DNA from: Lathyrus oleraceus | Taxonomy: Eukaryota > Streptophyta > Magnoliopsida > Fabales > Fabaceae | Assembly: GCF_024323335.1 (NCBI RefSeq) | Contig: NC_066584.1 | Location: 270,669,618 to 270,733,617, forward strand | Reading direction: 5' to 3' | Length of the DNA: 64,000 nucleotides | Part shown: positions 25,097 to 38,956 of the stretch, piece by piece | Layout: each line of letters begins with the position of its first letter | Position numbering within the stretch: position 1 is the first letter of the stretch | Notes under the pieces: model-generated | What the model was told of the DNA's origin: nothing | The model's database searches: none | Seen by the model: the letters and a program-made list of their open reading frames with translations, nothing else | Translations under genes and position numbers: made by a program

Positions 25097-25368
25097 TTTT
25101 CATTTTTTTTGTATTCTGTTATTTGACAATGTATTTGAATTGGGACATTTAGATCCCTATGTTATGTATATGAATGAATGATGTTTAAGTTGCTTCATTA
25201 TCACTTTATCTTTGATATTTCTTACTTCTCTAAATTACTAACGACTAATGAAACTTGAACGATTCCCTGAAAATAAAATACGCATGACATGTGCATCCCT
25301 ATTATGCATCATTCACCAGAAAACTCAAAAAAAAACTTACATGACTTTTCACCTTCTATCCAGTAACA
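25097..25368 (+). other. noncoding spacer between ORF1 and gag of element G
   Basis: This AT-rich stretch has no ORF and corresponds to the short gap that separates ORF1 from gag in Ogre elements. Confidence 0.5.
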
Positions 25369-26306
25369 TTGACTAATCAACACCGATACGAGGTACGGAA
25401 TAACTACAGGATGACGTTGGAACAAGTAGAGGCCAACCAAGCCACCATGAGGACAAACATCACCGTTATCCAAGAAAAGATGGACCAGTTACTAGAGACG
25501 ATGCTAGAAATTGCCCAAAGAGAGAGGGTTACGAAAGCAGAAGTTGGAACAAGGAAGAATGACAGTCACATTAGCACGTCAGGACTAGTCAATCAGGATG
25601 AAAGCTTCACTCACGCCAAGAAAAGCTTTGTTCATATACCGGTGGGGAACAAAGGCGACGGATATCATGTGGAGCCTTCTGATGTATCTACTAAACATGG
25701 GTCTGAAGTGGGTGGAGATGATCCATACGACGCTTTTTACATACAGGATCCACCAAAACCTAAGGTTCTTCCGGATCCCGCTGCAGGAAGGCTTCACGCT
25801 TTAGAGAAGAAAATTAAAGCTATAGAGGGGAACAATATCTTTGGTTCGGTTGTCATGAATATGCGATTGGTGTCAAATTTGGTCATCGCGACTAAATTTA
25901 AAATTTCTGATTTTGAGAAATACAAGGGCCAGACTTGTCCAAGAAGCCATTTGGTGATGTATTTCAGGAAAATGTCTGCCCATACTGAAAATGATAAGGT
26001 GCTCATACACTATTTTCAAGACAGTTTAAGTGGGGCATCACTGAGGTGGTACATGAGTTTGGAGCAAGGACGAATCCAAAGTTGGGAGGACTTGGCTGAT
26101 GCTTTCTTTCACCAATACAAATACAATCTGGATATGGCACCCGATCGTATGCAGCTACAAGGGATGGTCATGAATGAGAAAGAATCGTTCAAAGAATACG
26201 CCCAACATTGGAGAGAGTCGGTTGCTCAAGTTGAACCCCCATTGTATTAAAAGGAAATGACTGGAATATTCATAGATATGTTGAATGACCCTTTCTTTGA
26301 TAGATT
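25369..26306 (+). pseudogene. gag: Ogre Gag N-terminal fragment (element G), interrupted by SIRE F
   Basis: The frame contains a coiled-coil N-terminus (TLEQVEANQATMR, QEKMDQLLETMLEIAQRE) and a retrotransposon Gag capsid domain. Diagnostic segments are KISDFEKYKGQTCPRSHLVMY, YFQDSLSGASLRWYM, SWEDLADAFFHQYKYNLDMAP and ESFKEYAQHWRE. No ATG opens the frame; the first is near 25411. A TAA at 26248-26250 interrupts it, after which KEMTGIFIDMLNDPFFDRF continues to 26306. There the SIRE LTR begins. The downstream half is not in the window. Confidence 0.88.
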
Positions 26307-27281
26307 TGTTGGTTCTATGAATTGGCATCAATTTTGGTAAAACTTAGTGTTATCACAAGATGTCACGCTTGTAGTCTTGACATGTGATATCAGCCTTTTG
26401 CAGGTTGTTTAATATGGTTGTGCAAGATTTATTCAAGATGTCAGACCCGATGTTACGACATGTGCATACAGAACATTCAGTCTGAATGTTATGTATTTTG
26501 TTGTTGCGCTTTTCATGCAAGTCTTTATGTGCTTATGTGGAGATTGCATGCATTATTCAAGGAGTAATTCTATTTAAAGCCAGAATATTTTGTTTCCCAA
26601 AAAGGAATGATTCGTTGCTATTTCTTATGGAATATTCAATAAATAGAATTAGGGGTTCATGCTGCCCAGGCCCATTTAGAAAGCTTCTATTTAAAGACTT
26701 TGTAAACCCTATTTTACTGACAGAAAATACGAACATGAAGTGAGTGAGGATTAGGGTTTTAGTGTTGTGCGAGTTTGTGAATTGTGAGCCATTCATCCAT
26801 CTTGTTGATGTGTGAATTGGACTGAGTATTTGAGTTATAATTTGTCCACTCTAAGCTTTAAAGTACGAGTGTATTTGTTTACTTAATTGAAGCTTTTAAG
26901 CAAGATCAAGTGTGTGTCCTTGAAATGTGTCTTCTTTCTTTTTGATATTTGTTCTAGTATCACTGTTGTGATTGAGAGGGAGTGAGTAGGGTCTCATGTC
27001 TAAGAGTTCTTAGATAGAAATCACACGGGTAGAGATTAGGTGAAAAGACTGTAACTTGAAGTTGTTTACTAAGAGTCTTTGAACTAATTCTATTTAGTGG
27101 ATTTCCTTCCTGGCTTGGTAGCCCCCGGACGTAGGTGTGTTTGCATCGAACTGGGTTAACAATTGCTTGTGTCATTTTTCAATTGTTTCTTGATTTTTAT
27201 TCTGTTCATATTTCACTTGTTATTCAGATATTAGTGTTGTGACATTACCTTCGACATCTCATATCTGATACCATAATTACA
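26307..27281 (+). repeat. 5' LTR of element F
   Basis: It starts TGTTGGTTCTATG and ends ATACCATAATTACA just before the PBS, 975 bp. It carries CCTGGCTTGGTAGCCCCC at 27109-27126 and GAACTGGGTTAACAATT after it, as in the other SIRE LTRs. The TATA region appears decayed (TATTTAAAG near 26689). Confidence 0.88.
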
Positions 27282-27282
27282 A

Positions 27283-27297
27283 TTGGTATTAGAGCAG
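27283..27297 (+). promoter_or_regulatory. primer binding site of element F (tRNA-iMet type)
   Basis: TTGGTATTAGAGCAGG follows the LTR; it differs by one base (C to T) from the E copy TTGGTATCAGAGCAGG. Confidence 0.8.
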
Positions 27298-27348
27298 GCA
27301 TCCTGGTCTGGTTCTGGGTGAGATTTTGGGACGTTACTTTCTGGTACT

Positions 27349-28952
27349 ATGGACAGAGACGAACGATCTGTAAATAGACCACCAATTCTGGATGGATCTA
27401 ACTATGATTACTGGAAACCTCAGATGGTAGCCTTCTTGAAATGTTTGGACAATAAGGCTTGGAAAGTTGTTCTAACAGGCTAGAAACATCCTTTCATTAC
27501 TGAGGATGGAAAAGTTACAACTGATAAGAAGCCTGAGGAAGAATCGACCAAGGAGGAGGATGAACTAGCTCTTGGAAACTCTAAAGCATTGAATGCTATA
27601 ATGGGATTGATAAGAACATCTTCAGACTGGTGAACAATTATGAGGTGGCTAAAGATGCTTGGGATATTCTCAAAACCACTCATGAAGATACCTCTAGAGT
27701 GAAGATGTCTAGATTGCAGTTGCTTACTACCAAGTTTGAAAATTTGAGGATGAAAGAAGATGAGAGTATTCATGATTTCCATATGAATATTCTTGAGATT
27801 TCTAATTTCTCAGGTGCCCTGGGTAAGAAGATGTCAGATGAAAAGCTTGTGAGGAAAATTCTCAGGTCACTTCCCAAAAGATTTGCCATGAAAGTGACAG
27901 CCATAGAAGAATCTCAAGATATCTGCAAGATGAGAGTGGATGAGCTAATTGGATCCCTCCAAACATTCAAGTTGGGAATGAGTGACGGATCTGAAAAGAA
28001 AGTCAAAAGCATAGCCTTTGTGTCCAACACTGAAGTTAAAAAGGAAGAAAGTAGTCAGGATACTGATGAAAGTATGTCAAATGACTTAATGCTACTTAGA
28101 AGACAACTCAACAAAATCCTGAAGAGGATGAATGTTAAGTCAAGGTCTAATGTCAAGAACAACTCATTTGACATCAGTAGGTCCAATGATGCTGGAAGAA
28201 GAAGAAGATCTGAAGAAAAATTCAAACAGGGCAAATGAATTCAGTGCCATGAATGTGAAAGGTATGGTCACATTAGAACTGAATGTGGGACCTATTTCAA
28301 GAAACAGAAGAAGAGTCTTGTTGCTACTTGGTCTGATGATGACTCCGAAAGTGAAACAGAAGGAGAATCTGTCAATCTTGTGATTACCCTAACTGGGAGA
28401 TATGATCCTGATGAAGATTCCAGCGATGATGAATTAACCTTTGATGAATTAGCTACTTCTTACAGGAAGTTGTGTTTCAGAAGTGAAGAAGTGTGTCAAC
28501 AAGTGGAGAATCAGAAGAAACTAATAACCCAACTAGAGGCTGAGAAGATAAAACACTTAGAAATCATTTCTAACTTGAAGATTGAAGCCTTGTTCTTGAA
28601 TTCCAAACTGGATGAGATGACTAAGTCTGTCAGAATGCTAAACAGTGGATCTGACACCTTAGACAAAATCCTCCAGGCTAGAAAGATGATAGGAGACATG
28701 ACTGGCCTTGGGTTCAATGAATCTTCTCCTGATTGTAGTCCCTCTGATAGCAAACCAAAGATGTCATATCAGGTGTCTCAACATCACAAGGGAAGACAAC
28801 ATAAGCACTCAAAAGGAAAATACCAAAGATGGACATGTCATTACTGTGGGAAATTTGGTCACATAAAACCATTTTGCTTTAGGTTGTATGGTTATCCCAT
28901 TCCTACTCATCAACCTAGACTCAAACAACACATCTCTTCTAACAGAAAATAG
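27349..28952 (+). pseudogene. gag: copia Gag of element F
   Basis: Translation would start at the ATG at 27349 (MDRDERSVNRPPILDGSNYDYWKP). A TAG follows at 27481-27483, where E has a Trp codon, and a frameshift near 27600. From 27630 the main frame is open except for TGA at 28236-28238 and TAG at 28950-28952. Features are the capsid region (WDILKTTHEDTSRVKMSRLQ), a first zinc knuckle (CHECERYGHIRTEC), a heptad-rich segment around QVENQKKLITQLEAEK, and a second zinc knuckle (CHYCGKFGHIKPFC). Gag and Pol share one frame, as in SIRE-type elements. Confidence 0.88.
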
Positions 28953-31900
28953 TGGGCTCCTAGGGTTGGTGCTACTAACTTTATATCTCACACTTCCTTC
29001 AGAGTCTCAGCCAAAGAAGATTGGTACTTTGACAGTGGATGCTCCAGACACATGTCTGGAAGCAAAAATCTGTTGGTTGACCTTCAATTTCATGTCACCA
29101 GCTATGTAACTTTTGGTGATGGAGCTAAGGATGAAATAAAGGGGATTGGAAAGCTAAACTGCTATGGAGTTCCTAACCTTGATAATGTGTTGCTTGTTAA
29201 AGGATTGACTGCAAACCTGATCAGCATCAGTTAACTATGTGATCAAGGTCTCAATGTGAACTTCACAAAAACTGAATGCTTGGTTACTAATGCAAAAAAT
29301 GAAGTGATTATGAGAGGAGTCAGATCTAAGGACAACTGTTACATGTGGATTCCTCAAGAAACTAGTTATTCATCAATATGTGCTCTAGCTAAAGAAGAAG
29401 AAGTGAAAATATGGCATCAAAAACTGGGTCATCTGCATCTTAAAGGGATGAAGAGGATCATATCTGTTGAAGCTGGCAGAGGAATCCCAAAATTAAAGAT
29501 TGAAGAAGGAAGAGTATGTGGTGAATGTCAGATTGGAAAGTAGACAAAGATGTCACATCAGAAGATCAAACATGACACTACATATAAAGTGCTGGAACTT
29601 CTCCACATGGACTTGATGGGGCCTATGCAGGTGGAAAGTCTTGGTGGAAAAAGGTATGCTTATGTTGTGGTGGATGACTTCTCTAGATATACCTGGGTGA
29701 ATTTTATAAGGGAAAAATCTGATTTGTTTGATGTGTTCAAAGACCTTTGCCAAAGACTTCAAAGAGAAAGAGAGAGTCATGTCATCAGAATCAGAAGTGA
29801 TCATGGGAAAGAATTTGAAAACAATAAATTTGCTGATTTCTGTTCATCTGAAGGGATTGAACATGAGTTCTCTTCTCCCATTACCCCTCAGCAAAATGGT
29901 GTGGTGGAAAGGAAAAATAGAACTCTCCAAGAATATGTTAGAGCTATGATTCATGCTAAGAAGTTGTCTTACCACTTTTGGGCTGAAGCTATGAACACTG
30001 CTTGTTATGCTCACAACAGAGTAACCTTGAGAAAAGGGACCTCAACCACTTTATATGAAGTCTGGAAGGGAAGAAGACCTACTGTCAAATACTTCCATGT
30101 GTTTGGTAGTAAATGTTATATCCTGGTTGATCGTGAACATAGAAGGAAAATGGACCCCAAGAGTGATGAAGGAATATTTTTGGGCTACTCAACAAACAGC
30201 AGAGCCTTTAGAGTCTTTAATTCCAGAACTAAAGTTATGATGGAATCTATCAATATTATTGTTGATGATCAAGAGACAGATGTCACAGACGATGTTGAAA
30301 CATTTCTGAATGATGCCCCAGCTGAACCTTCTGATAAAAGTAGTGAGAGTGAGTCCACCCAAGCTGAACCTGAAGCTGATCAAGTAAACAAGGGACCCTC
30401 TATCAGAATTCAGAAGGATCATCCTAAAGATCTCATTATAGGAGATCTAAATAAAGGAGTCACCGCAAGATCAAGGGAAGTGATCTCACATGCCTGTTTT
30501 GTGTCAAAGGTTGAGCCTAAGAATGTTAAAGAAGCTTTAACTGATGAGTTCTGGATCAATGCCATGCAGGAAGAGTTAGGCCAATTCAAGAGAAATGAAG
30601 TATGGGAATTGGTTCCAAGACCTGAAGGAATAAATGTTATTGGAACAAAGTGGGTATACAAGAATAAATACGATGAAAAAGGTGTGGTTACTAGGAATAA
30701 AGCAAGATTAGTAGCTCAAGGATACACTCAAGTTGAAGGAGTTGACTTTGATGAAACATTTGCACCTGTAGCTCGTCTGGAGTCCATTAGATTATTGCTA
30801 TGAGTGACATGTATTCGGAAATTTAAATTGTTCCAAATGGATGTGAAAAATGCCTTCTTAAATAGCTACTTGAATGAGGAAGTATATGTTGAACAACCAA
30901 AGGGATTCACAGATCCAAATCTTCCAAAGCATGTGTATAAGTTGAGGAAAGCTCTTTATGGGTTGAAACAAGCTCCTAGAGCTTGGTATGAGATACTCAC
31001 AGTGTTTCTTATTGACAATGGATACAAAAAGGGAGGCATTGATAAGACTTTATTTGTCAAAGATGAAGGAGGAAAGCTCATGATTGCTCAGGTCTATGTG
31101 GATGATATTGTGTTTGGTGGGATGTCAAGTAAGACGGTTCAACATTTTGTTGAACAAATGCAGTCTGAATTTGAAATGAGTCTTGTTGGAGAACTAACTT
31201 ATTTTCTTGGCCTGCAAGTCAAGCAGATGGAAGATTCTATCTTTCTATCTCAAAGTAAATATGCCATGAATATTGTTAAGAAGTTTGGCATGGATAATGC
31301 AAGCTACAAGAGGACACCTGCTCCTACTCATCTGAAGTTGTCTAAAGATGAAAATGGTGTCAGTGTGGATCAAAGTCTCTACAGAAGCATGATAGGGAGT
31401 CTACTATATCTTACAGCAAGTAGACCTGACATTGCTTTTGTTGTAGGTGTATGTGCTAGATATCAAGTTGGACCAAAGGTGAGCCATATAAACCAAGTGA
31501 AAAGGATCCTGAAATATGTCAATGGCACTTGTGACTATGGGATGCTATACACTCATGGATCTGACTCTGTGTTGTCTGGCTATTGTGATGCTGATTAGGA
31601 TGGAAGTGTTAATGATAGGAAAATCACATCAGGAGGATGTTTCTTCTTTGGGAACAATCTAATATCATGGTTTAGTAAGAAGCAAAATTGTGTTTCTCTG
31701 TCTACTGCTGAAGCTGAATACATAGCAGCTGGAAGTAGTTGTTCTCAACTGTTGTGGATGAAACAAATGCTGACTGAATACAATGTCACACAAGATGTCA
31801 TGACATTGTACTGTGACAACCTGGGTGCTATAAACATCTCAAAGAACCCTATTCAGCACAGCAAGACCAAACATATTGATATCTGTCACCATTTTATTAG

Positions 31901-32045
31901 AGAACTTGTCGAGGATAAGACTGTAGCCTTAGAGCATGTTGCTATTGAGATGCAGTTAGATGATATTTTTACAAAGGCCTTGGATGCAAATCAATTTGAA
32001 TTCCTGAGAGGGAAACTAGGGATTTGTATTTATGAAAATTTGTAG
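28953..32045 (+). pseudogene. pol: copia Pol (PR-INT-RT-RNaseH) of element F with in-frame stops
   Basis: One frame runs through protease (WYFDSGCSRHMSG), pre-integrase (IWHQKLGHLHLKGMK, CGECQIGK), integrase ([43 protein letters not shown]) and RT. RT shows [45 protein letters not shown] and YVDDIVFG. RNase H shows TAEAEYIAA, LYCDNLGAI and HIDICHHFIRE. Stops at 29232-29234, 29541-29543, 30801-30803 and 31596-31598 break it; three of these are single C-to-T or G-to-A changes from the expected Gln or Trp codon. Catalytic residues are otherwise preserved. Confidence 0.93.
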
Positions 32046-32267
32046 CAATTAATATGGAGTGGAAAAAGTAATCAAATTATTGTCTATGTTCCTAAAATAA
32101 AGTGCCCCCATTATGGTAGATCATTACCTTGTATTGGAAATACCATCTATTCCATCTTCACACGCTACCCCCATAACCCCATTACCTACTCCAACTCTTC
32201 CATCTTCCTTTTCCTTCTCCACAAACCTCTGCTAGGGCAACTTTACTTTTTCCAGAAAAACTCCAAA

Positions 32268-33040
32268 ATGTCACAACATCAAGATACATCTGCTTCTAAA
32301 AATACTAAGTCTACTCCAAAAGCTAGTGTTCCTCCCATGGGCATCCCTGATGATGAGATTCTGGATGTTGCTCCTCTCTCTGTTATTCCCGGCGCAGACA
32401 TTGATTTGAACCAACCAATCTCCATTGATGCCTCCGCTTCTGCATGTTCCAATCAAGGTAATCCCTCTAGTATCCCGTCTGGTTCAACTACTGTCACTAA
32501 GCATAAGGAAGGAACACATTATACTGATCGTGTTATAAGAGACCTAGTTACTAGAATTCTTAATGAAGTCCACTCGGTGAAGGGGGTATCTATTCCCCTT
32601 GCTCAAATGTATCCCCCTCCTGAGGTTGAACAACCTAGTGGTAAGGGTGACGATTCCTCCAGTTCTGAAAAGGACTTGGCTGCTAAAGGGTTGCGCTCTC
32701 TAGGGCAAACCGTGTCTGACAAAGGGAAATTTATGGCCTCTAAGACTGCTAATGTTTCCCACTCTGAGAATCATGATGATGCAAATGTTATGATTGATCT
32801 AGAGGATGGTAGCTCTGATGATCAAGAGGAAAGCTTGATTCATCACATAAAGCCAAGTGTGGCTAAATGCATGAAGACTCGCAAAGGAAAATCTATGGCT
32901 GAACTTATGTCAGCTAGAAAGGCTAAGAAGACTGTTGGTATTGGTCCCTCCAAACCATGGAGCAAGGTTAAAATAAAGAAGAGGAAGGTCAGAGATGATT
33001 CTGAACCTGAAGAGGATGTTGAGGAAGATGTCCTTGACAT
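32268..33040 (+). CDS. envelope-like ORF of SIRE element F, truncated by an LTR insertion
   Basis: A separate ORF begins about 220 bp after the pol stop with MSQHQDTSASKNTKSTPKAS and is open for about 258 codons until the LTR of C begins at 33041; the last dozen codons to the stop at 33080 are LTR sequence. It is rich in Ser, Asp and Lys, with an acidic stretch (EPEEDVEEDV) and basic clusters (KVKIKKRKVRD). It sits where SIRE/Maximus elements carry a third ORF often called envelope-like. I see no clear signal peptide or membrane segment in the part present, so the function is unknown. It has no internal stop, unlike gag-pol. Confidence 0.7.
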
Positions 33041-33098
33041 TGTAACACCTCAAAATTTGCCCTCCTCTTCTTGGGACTAGTTTATTACATTGCATTGT
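33041..33098 (+). repeat. start of Ogre-type LTR C
   Basis: TGTAACACCTCAAAATTTGC is a close match to the LTR start of element B (TGTAACACCCCAAAATTTGC) and follows GACAT of the SIRE ORF. After 58 bp it is interrupted by element A, whose TSD CATTG occupies 33094-33098. It resumes at 58906. Confidence 0.75.
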
Positions 33099-35657
<2,559 letters not shown>

Positions 35658-35670
35658 GATGCCCCTATTT
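35658..35670 (-). promoter_or_regulatory. polypurine tract of Ogre A
   Basis: On the - strand AAATAGGGGCATC sits directly before TGTCGCACCCC, fixing the 3' LTR start. Confidence 0.9.
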
Positions 35671-35824
35671 AATTAACTTAGGCCAGATAGCCGGAGGCTA
35701 TCGAATGGCGTAAGGTAATTAAATATGACAAACGCCACAAAATTTGACCGCAAATGCATGTATGCATGATGCAAAAGACAGACAGACACAGAGACACAGG
35801 AGTGCCAACTCTACTGGGGAAGGA

Positions 35825-37235
35825 CATACACCGACTCAATGAATGAAGGTAAACACTGAGAATACTCAGCTGGGGAAGATTCGCTACCTATTCATATATG
35901 GAAAATAGGAGGAAAAGAGATATCGACTCAATGTTGACGATACATCACTATCTCATTGATGAAAGTGGGAAAAGATCAATATAACAAGAGTACTGATGTG
36001 ACAGTACATTACCAACTCAAAGATGGAGGTAACAGAAAAGATGAATACCAACTCAAGGATGAAGGTATAACAAGGGCATAATAAGAATCGAACTGCGTTA
36101 ACTCATGGTTGACAGCTCACTACCCACTCATTGATGAGGTAAACAGGACATGCCAACTCAAAGTTGAAGGCAAGCTTCAAAAGATTGATAATAACACTGC
36201 TAGGGAAATCAAATTCCAACTCATTGATGATGGTGTAGATGAAGAATCAGATCTAAGGATCATTGTGCAGACTTACAGTTGAATGCACACTACCAACTCA
36301 TTGATGAGGTGGACAGAGAAATGCCGACTCAAAGTTGAAGGCAACCACCGATTCATTCACAAAGGTGTTTAAAAGAATTTAGAACATATTCTCCTGGAGA
36401 TGTTTATCATTACCGACTCAAAGATGACGGTGGAAGGACAAAATGTACCTAACTCATAGATGAAGGTACTCCATCAACTCAAAGACGAAGATGGAATCAG
36501 AAGTTATCTGTGCAGACTCAAAGATGAAAGCACACTATCAGTTCAACAAGGATCAAACATACCCTACTCATAGATGAAGGTACTCCATCAACTCAAAGAC
36601 GAAGATGGAATCACAGGAAAATGTGCGAACTCAAAGATGAATGCATACTACCAGCTCATAGATGAGGGCTCACTATGTACCTAAATCATAGATGAAGGTA
36701 CTCCATCAACTCAAAGAAGGAGATGGAAACATAAGAAAATTGTGCTGACTCAAAGACGAAAGCACGTTACCAGCTCAAAGATGAAGGTAACAGGATAAAG
36801 TGTACCTAACTCATAGATGAAGGCATTCCATCAACTCAAAGACGAAGATGGAATCAAAAGAAACCTGTGCAAGCTCAAAGATGAATGCACACTACCAGCT
36901 CATAGATGACGGTACTTCACCAACTCAAAGACGAAGGTGGAATCAAAAGAAATCTTGCTAACTCAAAGATGAATGCATATTACCAGCTCAAAGTTGCAGG
37001 TACTTCAACAACTCAAAGACGAAGGTGGAATCAAAAGGAATCTGTGCTAAACTCAAAGACGAAAGCACGCTACCAGCTCAAAGTTGCAGGTAGAACCATG
37101 GAACTTTCTGTGAGGATGTTATCAACTCATAGATGGAGATAGTAATTAATTTATCCGAGGGATAACAAAGGTTACCACTCATGGATGTAGGTAACTCAAG
37201 TTTGTAACGGGTACCGACTCAAAGATGAAGGTATA
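35825..37235 (-). repeat. 3' UTR hairpin array of Ogre A (AACTCAAAGATGAA loop)
   Basis: About thirty units repeat a core like AACTCAAAGATGAA (+ strand), each framed by short complementary arms. Pairs seen: ATACC/GGTAT (36045-36068), TGCC/GGCA (36151-36172), GTACC/GGTAC (36445-36469), CCATC/GATGG (36471-36494), TGTGC/GCACA (36509-36534), CACC/GGTG (36918-36939) and TATC/GATA (37120-37141). No gene is present between the PPT and the B insertion. Confidence 0.8.
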
Positions 37236-37496
37236 AAGGACTTGGACACAATATCTGTCATGTCTGTTTTACTGAATGAGAGTCACAAAGACTATATTGT
37301 TGCCTTCTTTTACTGGCAATTTCTGAGCTTTATCTGGAGACACGAGGTTCAAACTAGGATAGAACTAGAATGAAACGGTCAAACAAGACTTCAACTGAAG
37401 AGGAATGAACTCATCAGGATTTACAACTGAAACAACCATCTTCCACGAGGCATAGATCTCTGTGGGGAACATGACCAATAAAAGGTGTTTTGCTGC

Positions 37497-38936
37497 TGTA
37501 ACACCCCAAAATTTGCCCTCCTCATTCATGCATTCATTTAGCATTTCATATTGCATTTCATCATGTCAATCAGAATTAGATCCAAAAAAAATAATAATAA
37601 TAATAAAAAATTTTAATTAATTAATTAATTAATTAAATAAATAAAATATAATAAAAAATTTTGGACTTGGGTCTCTCTCATTTGAGCCCACAAAACCATG
37701 AAATTCAGTCTATAAATACCAAGGCTTCACTTGAGAGAACACAGAACAAAGGGGGATTTTGAAGAGAAGCAAAATACTCTGAGGTTTCCTTGGAACAAAA
37801 CCCTGAGGAAAAAGATAGTGAGAGAAGACCTAACGGAGTTCAGAGCAGCCTCCAAACCCCGAAGGAAACTCAACTACACAGAATCACCTCTGCCTCACAT
37901 AAACCCTGAAGATTGTTTTTTAAACCTCACGGGTGCAACTCAATTTCAATCAAGCTCTCCAATCAGGGCTCACATGACTTTTGCAGGGATAACTTGCGTG
38001 GTTTCCCACTTTATTTGTGGGATAACCCCTGGAGGTTCATTCCGATTACCTGTACTGACTCACTTTTCTTTGATGGCATTAGCTTGGAAGGATCTCAGGG
38101 TTTCCCATTCCTCTAATTGCTGTTACTTCGGATCTTTATCCGCGTGGTACTTTTACATTTTTCCCGCATTTTACTGCTTTCCTAGCTGGAAGACCTCGAT
38201 AGGAGGCAACGTTTAAGCCCCTTGGTGGCATTTTACTTTGAGATACATGTTTTGTGTTTTGTATTCATATCCCTGCAGGTAGCGCGGTTCCTTCGTCAAG
38301 GACTGCCCTTTTTCCCTCGAGCATCCCAAACCCTAAAACCCAAAGCAACACGCCAACTCCTTCTACTACAGGCGAGTAAGTCTCCAAAGGTCGAGCATCC
38401 GGTAGATTGCGTAGTAACGTCGTTCGTCCAAAACCCAATCCATAACCCCGTAGTTAGCCGAACTACGTTTTGCTCTGATTCTCAGGCCAGATGAGATACG
38501 TAGGCATAAGACGCGATGTCTTAGCGAGCACACATCCCCCCAACCCATAGGTCAGCCGAGCTACGAAGACTCTGATTCTCATATTCAGATGAGATACGTA
38601 TGCAGTGGATGCGACATCCACGCGAGTCATTTTCATTTAACCCTTTTTTTTTTTGGTAAACAGCACAAGATAAACCCACACCCTTTAGACAAGAACTACA
38701 AAAGTGGATCCCGTAGAGTACTACGGATGCGTAGGGGTGCTAATACCTTCCCTTCGCATAACCGACTCCCGAACCCAAGATTTGGTTGCGAGACCCCGTC
38801 TTGTCCTTTCCTTTTTCAGGTTTACTTCGAGCGTTTCCTTTCCCTCCTTTGGGATGAATAACGCACGGTGGCGACTCTTCTGTCTTTTTCTTTCGCCGGT
38901 TGTTTTTTTTCGCACTGTATTTTTTAGGTTGCGATA
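37497..38936 (+). repeat. 5' LTR of element B
   Basis: It begins TGTAACACCCCAAAATTTGC and ends GGTTGCGATA, two bases before the PBS. A 161-codon frame (37731-38216) lies in its transcribed part. That frame is longer here than in the 3' LTR and shows no recognisable domain, so I treat it as noncoding. An AATT microsatellite lies in U3 (about 37610-37640). Confidence 0.95.
37711..37718 (+). promoter_or_regulatory. TATA box of element B
   Basis: TATAAATA stands in the 5' LTR, with the 3' LTR copy at 46145-46152. The transcript would start about 25-30 bases downstream, near 37740. Confidence 0.7.
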
Positions 38937-38938
38937 GC

Positions 38939-38956
38939 TGGCGACTCTGCTGGGGA
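38939..38956 (+). promoter_or_regulatory. primer binding site of element B (tRNA-Arg type)
   Basis: TGGCGACTCTGCTGGGGA follows the 5' LTR after two bases. Ogre elements are known to use a tRNA-Arg primer, and the element A site (56121-56138) differs at one base. Confidence 0.9.

Larger units (their letters stand above)
26307..33040 (+). mobile_element. SIRE/Maximus-type copia element F (+ strand), 3' end missing
   Basis: The order is 5' LTR, tRNA-iMet PBS, gag, protease, integrase, RT, RNase H and an envelope-like ORF. At 33041 an Ogre-type LTR has inserted into the last ORF, so the 3' UTR, PPT and 3' LTR are not seen. It sits in the gag of Ogre fragment G; the 5' flank is AGATT (26302-26306). 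Gag-pol is full length but carries several in-frame stops and one frameshift, so F cannot make its own Pol. Confidence 0.9.

Noticed and set aside
26300..26325. Possible continuation of G gag into the F LTR (DRFVGS reading)
   Set aside because: The LTR start TGTTGGTTCTATG is shared with element E, so the in-frame reading across the junction is coincidence.
35825..37235. CRISPR-like pattern of short repeats and variable spacers
   Set aside because: Units are irregular, the repeats themselves vary, and the locus is the 3' UTR of a plant retrotransposon between recognisable pol and PPT.
37731..38216. 161-codon ORF in the B LTR
   Set aside because: The frame is shorter in the 3' LTR (46253-46651), overlaps the expected transcribed LTR leader and has no domain.
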